Part shown: piece after piece, positions 1-11,200 of the stretch
Position numbering within the stretch: position 1 is the first letter of the stretch
Layout: the number at the start of each line of letters is the position of its first letter
Assembly (NCBI GenBank): GCA_038025085.1
Contig: CM076148.1
Span: 39,052,871-39,116,870 of the forward strand
Direction: 5' to 3'
Origin: Tetragonia tetragonoides
Lineage: Eukaryota; Streptophyta; Magnoliopsida; Caryophyllales; Aizoaceae
DNA length: 64,000 nt
Made by a program: the position numbers and the translations under genes
Notes under the pieces: generated by a model
What the model was told of the DNA's origin: nothing
The model's input: only the letters and a program-made list of their open reading frames with translations
Databases searched by the model: none

Positions 1-95
1 TACCAATCAGATCAAAATTTGTGATATACACAAGATATTACTCCTTAGGGAAGCTCTCAGTATGTCTCATGTTCCAAATCCGCTGGACAGCAGAA

Positions 96-3000
96 ATGAT
101 CAATTCAGCTGTACTGCCCATCTCAAGTTTCCCCAGCTCTTTTCTCTCTCCAAACAGCAAACTCCTCTCCCAATTCAAACCATCTAATTATACAAAGAAC
201 AACAGCATCATTAGCAATAGCAGCAATTACAGCAATGTTGAAGGAGGGTTTAGTTTATGCCAAAGACAAACAGAATTACAGCAAAACTTAAGGAAATCCC
301 TCATTTTACAGTCATCAGGATTGTGCAAATGTGGGAGAAGACATTTTATGCAGACAATTGCAAGCACTTTGTTGATCCCTTCTCTCCCCTCTCTTGCCTT
401 GGAGCCTGAGTCCCTTCAACACTCATCTTCCCAGGTTAGTCATATTTAATTTTCCCCTCTTGGGCAGTTTGGATAAATGTAAAGCTTTTTAAATTTCTGT
501 CTTTTCTGGGTATGCTAAGAATTGGGTGGGTAAAAAATGAAGAAAAGAAGAGGAAAGTAAAGAAATTTGTGTAGCTTTTCTATATGAAATGATCGGTTCA
601 GGTTTTCAGAGACTCATTTACCAAAGTTATCTTTAGTTACAATACAGGGCTGAATTTGACTGTCTGGGTATTTCTTGAACTGGGAATATGTGTAATTTAT
701 ATCCTATAGTCAGCTTTGAGTGTATCTCTTATTGATCACTCTACTTTAATTGTTGCTGCTGGTGCTTACTACTCTCAAAGTTATGTATGGCTAGTTTCTC
801 TGATAGAACAAAATCCAAAGGGACTTCCAAATCTTCACACTTGACTGGCTATAAGCAAAATCATGTTTTGCCTAGTATATGTTACTCATCAGTCCTCATT
901 CGGCTGATGCCGCTATGGAATATTGAATGCCATGTTAATGTAAAGAAAGGATCATTTTTTTCGCAATGATATGATGCAATTTAGGGGGAGACTGTAACAG
1001 TTGTTGAACATTGGAAGATGCTGTGAGAAACGGGCTAGTGCTCCACAATTATCGCTTATAATGATCCTTTGTCTAATGCAGGAAATGTTAAACAAAGTCC
1101 ACCCTCCAAGGCCAGATTGGTATGAGGAGTTTTATGCATTTGTTATGAGCAAAGGGACGCAACCATATGAAGCTGAGGTTAGTGGTTTCATATGCATTTA
1201 ATGCTTGTAGGTAGTTAATCCAAGGCTGCCTCATTCCTGCTGCTTGTTTACGGCAATTGTAAACTTTGTGTTGACTGGTAAGATTGCAGGTTACAAGTCT
1301 CAGCTCTTCGATAAGTTGAGGGGACAAGCCAAGGAAGTTTTGGAGATTGGTATCGGGACAGGTCCTAACCTCAAATATTATGCCAGTGATGCTAGCATGC
1401 GTGTCTTTGGGGTTGATCCGAACAGAAAGATGGAGAAATATGCTAGGGAAGCAGCAGAGGACGCAGGTCTTTTACCGTCAAAATTTGAATTTATACACGC
1501 GGTAGGTTTCTTTGCTAAGTGGAGCCCTTTAGTGAACTCCATGGATAAGGTATTTCTTGCCAATGTTAAATATCTCCTTCTGCAGACAATAGATCGGTTA
1601 CTAGTGTGGAGTTCATATCAATATCTTTTAACTAGAGCTATTTTCTTCCAGTATTGTTTGGTAAGGGATCGTCATAGCGCCAGATACCTAGACCTAACAT
1701 GTTTTGAGTAATCGAGTCAAGCTTTGGAGTGGTCTATCCTTAGCTTTCATTTGGTGCAATGATTTTACATGACTAAGGCAGAGTTAGATAGTGGTGGAGA
1801 GCTTTTTTGCCATGTTTTACTCCCTTTGCCTTTGAGGTCTATTGTTATGAGGTGTTGGCTTGAACTTTTCCATCTACCCATAACTCAAACCCTTCATATA
1901 TTCTGAAAGTTAATTTGTCAAGCTGTAATGAAAAATTGGGGATTTTGAGGGATGATTGAAATGTGGTGTATCCTTCCTGACACCCTGAGAACGAAAGGAC
2001 TTTCTAAAGGGGGCTTTGTAAAACTTAGAACTCAGTGGCAAAACTTGTTTTTCAGTACCATTGCATTTGTATCATTTTGTTTCTGGTGGGATTGAGTCAT
2101 ATTTTCTTTTTCTCCAGTCACTTCATGCTTTGTTATCAGAGTATGGTTTTTAAATTTGTGCAAGAGTGCTAAATTCTTAATATGTTCAGGCCCCTGTTTG
2201 TTCAGGTAGGAGAGGCTTTACCATTGACTGATGCTTCTGTTGATGCTGTAATTGGAACACTTGTATTGTGTTCTGTTAAAGATGTTGATAATACTCTTAA
2301 AGGTACCAGCCTATATGGTGGAAGCTTCTCCTTTTTTCCTCTCCATGTTACAAGATAAATATCAACACAACACTAAGTACTCTACAGACTTCAAAAGCTA
2401 TAATCAAATAATTGAATAGCTTGTGTAAATTTGGTTTCCGATATCATTGCTTTCTCGATAGTAACGGAGATTGAAAATTTTATGTGGTGTTGCTCCGAAT
2501 CCTGTTTCTTAGTACCGAATCCCTGTTTCTTAGTATAAATGTCAAATGTGCTGGATTGTTGAACATGGATTGAACAGGCAAGTGGCTCATTTCAAGCAGG
2601 TTAAGACTGGGGATCGGCAATAGGAACACAAGAATGTGTTCTTGTTGCAACATCATCTTTTTGCTATCAAAACCTTGGAGTGGGAAAAACATTACTGGGA
2701 TTTACCTGTATGGTCCTTTAACTATACTTGAGATGAACAAGTTAATTAGGAATAGGTGAAAATTTGATGTTTGTCAGAGCTGGGTGATTCAATATACTCC
2801 ATGAACTGGGTGATTTTTTCTTCTTGTTTTCTGATTTCACCTAGTCATGTACACAATTCTTATTTCAAATTTGAAAACACTACCACAGGGCCACAATCAC
2901 AGATTACAATGCTGTAATTTACTTTTTTTTCCTCTCACAGAGATAAAAAGGGTGCTTAAACCAGGTGGGCTTTATTTGTTTGTGGAGCATGTCGCAGGAA

Positions 3001-3306
3001 AAGGTAACGAGTTGAGCTTGCAGATTTGCATTCGTTGTAAACATCAGTTTTGTGCTTGGTTCATATCACTCTCAAGTCTCAACTCACTTGAAACTATCTG
3101 GCTGTGACACAGACGGAACATCTCTCAGGCTTGCGCAGAACATTCTTGACCCATTACAACAGCTGCTAGCTGATGGTTGCCATCTGACAAGGGAAACCGG
3201 TAGGTACATTGCTGAAGCTGGCTTTTCAGGTGTAGACAGCAGCATGGCTGTCATCTCAAATGCCTCCTTTATCAACCCTCATGTATGTGGAATCGCTCGC
3301 AAATGA
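96..3306 (+). CDS. SAM-dependent methyltransferase (METTL7-like), plastid targeted
   Basis: Six exons: 96-434, 1082-1177, 1283-1501, 2206-2302, 2941-3003, 3113-3306, all with GT..AG borders; joined they give 335 residues. The class I methyltransferase fold is shown by motif I VLEIGIGTGPN (residues about 164-174), the acidic loop FGVDPNRKMEKYA, the DASVDAVIGTLVLCSV strand (motif II) and the KRVLKPGGLYLFVEHV strand (motif III). The C-terminal DPLQQLLADGCHLTRETG is typical of the plant branch of the METTL7/UbiE-like family (Arabidopsis At1g69526 type, from memory). Substrate unknown. The first 101 residues are Ser/Asn rich like a plastid transit peptide and end in a twin-arginine hydrophobic segment. 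An in-frame ATG at 69 would add nine residues; 96 was chosen because the Ser-rich transit sequence begins there, but either is possible. The exon 3 acceptor (AG at 1281-1282) is inferred from the conserved AGYK reading. Confidence 0.85.
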
Positions 3307-5886
3307 CAGACCAAGAACCAGTCACCAACTCACCATATTCATAATCACAGCTTAAGCTGAGAATTCGGGGATAACTTTACTGGATCAAAGTATGACATCT
3401 ATGATGCAACTGTCATAAGCTGCATATCCAAACTTCTTGACTAGACATTCAGTAAATTTTAAACAGAAAGGACTCATTCAAGTGCTAGTCCAAGCCATGC
3501 TCGAGAGCAAATAATAGTGGACAAAGTGGGTTGGTTGGATTTCTTTGTCAAATCATATTAGGTGACTAGTTCTCTTACTTAGAATGTAAAAATCATGATT
3601 TAGTTAATTCCACTTTGTATTTCCTTTTTGGCCCATTTCTAACGGAGCTGAAAGAGTCATTATGACCAAATCTTCTGCTTTGGATTATAATGGAAGATCA
3701 TTGGTGGGTTCACACTTGGTTGATATTGTTGTTGGATTATAAATTATAATGGTCTACACCAAAATGGCCATATTCCTAAAGCTGCTATATATGTGCTCTG
3801 CCCTTTTTTTTTTCTTGTAAAATACGTAGTACTAGCAAACATTTGATGCACTTGAATCTAGAGTTTGTAGCTATATATAAGGTGTAATTACAAAGTTTGC
3901 ATAAATCGGCGCCGACGCCTTCCCTCTTTGAAACTTGGAAGGAGTGAAGATTTGGTCGTTTGCCTCGAGTTATTTGCCTTGGAAGGAGTGATTATTATTT
4001 AAGCAAAATCATTCCCCCACTTAAAGGTCATAGCCTCGTAATTCTTAGGTACTAATATAAGATAATGCCATAGTGGTAGATCTAAGGCTATGATAATGGA
4101 AAATCTACCAAGTTGACATCAAAATATATTCGCTAATCGCAAATTCTTATCAGTAGATGGCTACTTGGTTTGATGTGCCGTTGAAATGCATCACCTGGAA
4201 AATGCATTGGAAAGTGATGTGTGATTGTGTATGTATGCCAAAAGGAGGGAAATGGTTTCCACATCCGCTTGAAAGGGATTTGCATGAAGTGGTTATGAAT
4301 CACTCAAATTTCAAAATACAATCAATTTTTGATCTAAAAATTAGGATAAAATTTTCGAGAGAAGGAAACCTGCAATTGTGGGTTAAATGCATCTTAAGAA
4401 GGTACAACACTGCAACCATTATAGCATTTATAAGAATAGTCGTCAGACCCACCTTTGCCAGTCCTACAATCACGATAATCAACCCTTTAATTGTATGTAA
4501 TCATATTCTGACTTTTTAGCTAGCAAAATAACTAGTTATTTCAAACATGCCCTAAGATTATACAAGTGCTTAATATATTCACTAGGTATTTGACGTTGTT
4601 GATAAACATGTAATGACTTGTAAGTTCTAACACTAGACCAATAATTCAAAGTTTTTGAGAAGCACTTACATTGTTGTACATGGTTAACCACACCATTTTT
4701 ATTTTATTTTTTTTGATAGAAAATTATTACCCCATCATAACACTGTCCTTATAAATTAAATAACAGGTTAGGGAGAATGATCAACTTAGCGGGTTGTTGC
4801 CCAAATACAAGGATGCATGGTGGCAAGGTTGGTATTTGGTAACCTGTTTCTGGGAATTAAAAATGTAGTTGCACATTATTGATTGATGCTTCAAGTGATT
4901 TTAAATAGGTTTTTTGTGTCAGAGAACTCAGAAGTTGCATACAAAGAAGTAAATTAGTAACCAACGATACATCAAACCTAATAAATAAAATCAGGAATAT
5001 TCTCCAGGCACTCAAATGTATTAATCATAATTGATAAGGACAATGTTAGTCATCAGGAAATGGGGATCATTTTAATCATAATTAGATCGAGCATGTGCAA
5101 CGCAATATCACTAATACACTAATTTTTAACCATTTTAAAGGAATATATGTTATTCCCTCACTTTCTCATAATTTGTCCAAGTTAATCTTTTAATCTTTAA
5201 TTGGTCGTCAAAAGTGGACATATAAATGTGTAGGACTGGAGAAACTATGAATTTTCAAATATTAACAAAAAATTGTATTTTATGTATATCAAATTTTGTA
5301 TTGTCTTTTTTTTTCATTTTTAGTGATCTATTAAAAGTTAAGATGTACTGTATTTTTTTATCCCACACGATATGTATTGTATTTTTCGACTTTTTTTTAG
5401 AGCATTACAATATCTCTTGATAAAAATAAAAATTAGAGTTGACGATTCCTTAAATTCACCCCTATTATTCCCATAAAATTGTATTTGCAAGGAGTTAGAG
5501 CTTCATATGAGATGTAAATAGCCAAAAACCTATTTGGTTGATACAACAATAGAACTTCTTGACGAAGGTTGCAATCACTCATAGGGACAAGGTAAGCAAT
5601 TACTTCCATTTTGTATGAAATATTTTTTGCATTTTGTGTCAATCAATGTTCAAAACACATCAAACTAATTGAACCATCTCTCTAAATACCTATTATAATC
5701 ACGATTGAGTCAAGCACAATTTTTCTAGAAATGATTCGAAATCAAAACCATGATACATTTAACGAAATTACTTGAAAATAAGTTTGAAACCACTTAAATA
5801 CAACACTCCACCCTAATAAATGGTAAAACATATTCAAACAACTTGTCTACCATGCTACACTGCAAACAAAAGTACTGAATTTAGTC
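3307..5886. other. intergenic, no gene seen
   Basis: The region begins with the 3' UTR of the methyltransferase and continues as AT-rich spacer before the SINE at 5898. A 120-codon open frame at 4157-4519 has no recognisable motif and ordinary AT-rich composition; I do not call it a gene. No tRNA, terminal repeat pair or exon-like conserved motif was seen. Confidence 0.5.
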
Positions 5887-5897
5887 AAATTTACCAC

Positions 5898-6008
5898 TTT
5901 TTTTTTTTTGGGTATTGGAGGATCCATAAAGACATAAATAGAAATCGAACTTTCAACCTCATGATTGGTGGACGATACTTCTAACCACTAGAGCGTCTCT
6001 TGGTTACT
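5898..6008 (-). mobile_element. tRNA-derived SINE (short)
   Basis: Read on the minus strand the element starts with an A-box-like GCTCTAGTGGTTAGA, has a B-box-like AGTTCGATTTC, and ends in a run of about 12 A (poly-T at 5898-5909 on the plus strand). It is flanked by near-identical direct repeats, AAATTTACCAC at 5887-5897 and AAATTTTACCAC at 6009-6020, which fit a target-site duplication made by target-primed reverse transcription. Short tRNA-headed SINEs of this kind are common in plants. Family not identified. Confidence 0.7.
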
Positions 6009-6296
6009 AAATTTTACCACTATTTACTTGACATATTTCAGTACCAAAGTGAAAATTAAACAAGTATACTGTATATAGTGTATACCCTTGGTCTCAATTG
6101 AAATAGGATTCGAAATCAAAAGCCAAAAGGGGGGTGAGTCATTTAAAAATAGTGTACAAAAAAAGAGATGATCAAAAAGACAAAAGTAAAGCTAATCAGG
6201 CTGACAAAAGTATAATTAGAGGAAAGAGCCCAACAGTACAAAGACTACAAACTACTACAAAAGAAAGAGAAATTCTCTGTGCATAAAATAAAAAAA

Positions 6297-6467
6297 CTGC
6301 CATTAAACTGAACTAGTTGGGAACTTGTGACTGTTTCCGACAAATTAGGGTTTTGGGTACCTCAAGAACTAATGCCCAAAAGAATTTCTCTGGATTTTAT
6401 TCTCATGGTGCTTATAATTATGATGATTATGATGAATTGATGATTTCCTCTATCAATGTTATAGCAG
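6297..6467 (+). other. probable 5' UTR exon of the RING finger gene
   Basis: A stretch ending in GCAG|GTAACC followed by a CT-rich intron start (donor at 6468). No open frame from it can join in frame to the GSLCC coding exon at 8279: the frame that would join meets TAG at 6462-6464. It is therefore probably untranslated, and its true 5' end is not visible. An alternative is that it belongs to a separate non-coding transcript. Confidence 0.4.
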
Positions 6468-8278
6468 GTAACCTCTCTCTCTCTCTCTTGCATAGAAAAT
6501 GTCGCTTCACAACTTTCCTATTGATAGTAAAAATTTGATTTTTTATTTTTTTGTTTGTTTTCCTCGTTTAGTTTCATTTTTTTGCAAGGCTAAAGATAGG
6601 ATTCTTACTGTTTTAGTTATAATGATGGTTGGGTGTTTTTTTGATTTTTGAAATTTTATTTGCTGGTTTCATTTTATTTATTTTTTTGGTATTTTTTTTC
6701 TGGGGTTGGTCACTGAATCAAGAGTTGTGAGTAATTGAGTTTGGAAAATGATGGATTTCTCAAGACTTACCTGACTAGGATGGGGAATGAAAATGTGACC
6801 AAGTATTGATTTTTAAGGTAACTTACAAAGGTAAAAGGGATTTTGATTTTATTGGAATTTAGGTTTTGTTTTGAATTTAAGCAAAAGGATAAAATCCCAG
6901 AAATATCTGTAGCTTGTGGTTGATTAGATTAAGGTAAGAGATTAGTTGGTAAGTTGGGAAGGGGTTGGGTAAGCGTTAATCATGTGTATTACTTGTTTGT
7001 TACTACTTTAGGCAAAGTGACTGACATTAATTTTGGGATGGCGAAATAATTTATGTAGATAGGAGGTTTTAAGCTTGGATTAAGTTTATCTGTACAATTC
7101 TGAGAGATGTATAAAGTGTAGTTATCACTTTCAACTTTGATGTGCTAGACTAGTTTTAACTATGCCTTTACTTGTTAAGGTTGGTGTCCTTTAGCTTGCA
7201 AGTACTGTGATGTTTGTCCTGTGAATTGTGATCTGTTTAAATGTCATTTGTAGTTTCTCACCATCTACTTCAGATAATAAATTACCTCATACATCATAAT
7301 TGGCACCTGCCTGCGTCCTGACTATCCGTACTCAAGAGCGTCCAGGGGTAAAGGGACTATCTTTCTTTTTTTCTTCATTTTTTTGTTTGTTATGAATGGC
7401 AAACTTGGGGATGGGGCAATTAGAATTGCATCCTCGTCTTTGCTAGGGAATGGGGACGGAGAACCATTGTTCTCCAACCGAGTTCTCATAAAGGGACTGT
7501 CTTTTCAATGTAAAATGATGTGATCTTATGTTAAAGATTGTTACATGAAGATGAGTATTAATTGTGAGTGCCAACGGTTGAGCCTAATAGTTTTAGGGAC
7601 TTCCATATGCTTCTTGTCTAAATTGAGGTGCCTGTTTCATGTTATAGGCTTATAATTGTGTATGGTTCAATTATGGGTGATATGGGTTGGAAATGTGGAA
7701 AGGGAGTTTATCTTCCATAGCCCATAATTGTTGGAGCGAGAGTTTATTTTTGTCATATTTGCATAAAATGATTCATCCAATTTCTGTCAAGCCTGAAGAT
7801 AAAGAAGTCTTGGCATTCAGCATATGAATAAAAGTCTTTCTTGTTATTTACAGTATTTGACAATATTGAGCTCTCTGTGTTTTCTTACTGCCCAGGACTT
7901 CAACTCTGACATTTTGGCACTTTGTTGTAAGATAAAGAAGCAGCCAGATTGGACCTTCTGTATATCCAGGTGTATCGTTAATTCACTTTCAACATTAAGG
8001 AAGTAGCCGCTGTTGTATGTAAATTCTGTTTTTTGGTGACCAAGTGTATCATCTTAAGATCATCTGACTAAATCCAGTTTAGTGATATCTATATTCCCAT
8101 TGGAGAATTTCTTGGACACGTGCAGAATACTGATTAGATTGTTGAATTATGTACATTGAAGCGTTGAATGTTGTGATTGATTAAAGCTTGTATCTTTCTC
8201 AAGCTTCCAACTGTTAGTTTGGTCAACACTGAAGTAAAGGGGATTGATCTTATTTGGTTTCCCCAAAACATAGCTAAG

Positions 8279-11200
8279 ACGGGGTCCCTTTGTTGTGTGG
8301 CCGCTAGGCCACATGGATCTAATGCAGCAAGCAGTGAGTGGCCTATGGGTCCTCATGAGCCATATTGGCGAACTAATACAAGCTTCTCACCTCCCCCACC
8401 AAGATGGGATTATCGGTTCCAATCTGAAGATATTCAATATGGTTCTAATGACAGTATACAATTATTTGGATCTACATCATCAAATAGTAAAGAAAGCAGG
8501 AGCTGGATGAGAGGAGGTTATCATCCAAGTCACCAGTACTCTGCATCTGAGGGCGGGGTCGTATTTTTTAGCAGTCCATCCGACACCTCTCTTATCCAGC
8601 CATGGACACCCCCGCCAATGCAAGGAATCAATCTTGATGAATATGAAACTTCAAAGAGAGGTGTGTATTGCTTTCTCATTTTCTTGATTCGTGATGTATG
8701 GATTTTCTCTATTATGTAGGTTCTCTCTCCTAGTTGAGTGATATTTCTGAATGTTACATTTGTGCTTGACGTAGCTTATTCAATAATTCTGGAACTCAGT
8801 GGAATGCTAGTATCGATATGTATACTTTTACACCACCACCACCACCCCTAAACAATATTCTAAAAAGAAACAAATAGCTAGAAACTCTTTACCCAACATA
8901 AACTATTTAGAGTAGTTGGGGTATCACATTCTTTTGACTGAAGTACTATTGGTGAAAAAGTTAAAGAAAGAAAGGAAAGTTCAAACAAGAACGTTGGTTG
9001 AATAGTCTACTAAGTTTGCAATTGTTGTAAGATACATCTAGTAAATGAGTAGTTTGACTGCCCATAACATCAAATTGTAACTGCTCAGCAATTTTAAACA
9101 TCCCCTTGGTGGGGGAGGTGTTGCTATAACATGGATGTTGATGGGAATCCCAACTGTACAAGTTTAGATGAGGCGTTGTTTAGTGTCATGTACATTATCT
9201 ACAAAGCTGACCTGGTTTTGGACACATCTTTCTCGCTGCAGTTATGTTGTACAAACTAGTCTGAGGCTGGGAAGGCATCTGAATACTATACAATTCATTG
9301 TGAAGTCTTCTGCATGTGAGACTATACTAAATATGGCGCTAACTTTTGTGTACTATTTTTTATGTTATGGAATATGAACTTTGTGGTGTGGCTTCGAAAA
9401 TATTGTATCTACTTCAATATGTGGTCCCACTTACTTGTAAGTGGGGTGGATGTTGAACATGGAAGCTGTAAGCCTTATTATGCCTTGTGCAGTTAAACAA
9501 GACATTGCAACTGAAGTAAGCAGAAAATGCTGCAGTAGGAACTAAAATATAGTTGCTATTGGCCAGGACGTACCCAGAATTAACTATTAATGAACATGGG
9601 AAATTTGTAATTGAGTAGTGTTGATCTGGTTTTTTTCCTTCTCGTATCGGTATTCTATTAGGCTGCAGCTGGAAATTTTTGGCTTCAGTACTTTGATGTG
9701 TGACTGCCTCATGTGGAAAGTGGCTGTGCATCTTTCTTTGTCAGCTAGCTTTTTGTATGGAGGTAGGCATTAACAGTGATATCTCTTACTACCTCCGTTT
9801 CACAACAATAACAACATATACCTAAAATGGATGATTCATAGAAAAAACAACATTTCTTACTTTAGTAAACTTTTTTGATGGAGAGTACTATTATACCCCC
9901 CAATTTATATGACTTTATTTCCTTTCATCTACGCCACTCCCTCATTAATCAAAAGGTATAATAATAATCTTTCAACCAAAAAGAGAGTGCATTAGTCTAT
10001 GTGCCAAAAGTAAATGTTGTTATTGTTGTGGAACGGAGGTAGTACTTGTTAGTGAGGTTGTTGTTGGAGATGAAACTTGTAAGCCTTATCAGGCCTTGTG
10101 TTATGAACAAGACATTGCTACTCAACTTAATAGAAAAATGCTGCAATAGCAACTGGATATCATCGTTATAAAAAAAAAAACAAAAAAAAAAAGTTAATTT
10201 ATATGGATATCATTAATATGGTTGCTAGTGCTCAGGATGAGCTAGAATTTAGAGAAATTGGGAAATGGGTAATTGAGATTCAGACTTGGTGTTGATCTGA
10301 TGATTCTCTTCTCATTTCAGTTTTCTGTGAGGCTCCGCACGAAAAGTTGTGGCTTTAGTACTTTGATGTCTTAAGCTTTCTCATGTGGAAATTGGTTTTG
10401 CATCTTCTTTTGTCAGCTAGCTCTGTATGGAGATAGGCATTAACAGTAATATCTCGTACTCTTTTTGATTGCCATAGTTGAGTTCTTTGTCACCCGGTAT
10501 GCCTTGAAATTTAGTATTTTATATTCAGAAGTTCTTGGTTTCCTTTGAATGTGGGTATTGTGGCGGAGCCTAAGTTTGTTTCTAGGAGGATTTTGTGAAG
10601 ATGGACCATTTTCCAAACATTCTTCAGGATTTGACCTTAATTGAAATGTTAATACACATGTCTAAGTATATATAGGCTATGTTTGGGGAAACTAGTAAGT
10701 GCGAGCTGTGTGAGCTGTAGTTGTAGCTGGAAGTTGTAATTGTGAATAGCTTGACCTCTGACCACCAAAAAAGCTCAAGCTACCCCAGAAGCTTGACTAT
10801 CCAAAAAGAGCTTTTGGAAGCCTTTTTTTAACCCATAAAGCTAAAGCTCCCAAAAAGCTCTCAAAAGCTCTTAGCCCTAGTATCTGGCATGGATACTATG
10901 GGAACCTTAAGCTGAAGGGTTAACATAAAGGAATTCATATTTTCTTGTTTCATTGAAAAGTGACCCCGTTTCACCAATATTTACGAAAATACCGTCTTAT
11001 AGAAGTTTTTGTGTTTTTTCTTTTAGCACAATGTTTTCTGCTGGTTGCTCAAATTTATGCCTTATGTGATGGGTTTATTGTGATCTGTGGTCCAAATAGA
11101 CTGAAATCTAATCTGGCGGTGGAACAGCGATTAAGACATTTGAAAGTTGGACATATGAAAAATGGACTAAAACCCAATCTAGCGGTGGAACAGCGATTAA

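Noticed and set aside
4157..4519. 120-codon open frame with ATG
   Set aside because: No recognisable domain, no exon context, AT-rich composition like the spacer around it.
10679..10890. AAGCTC/GAGCTGTAG-rich block as a MITE
   Set aside because: The start GGCTATGTTTGG is like known small elements, but the inverted end was not found.
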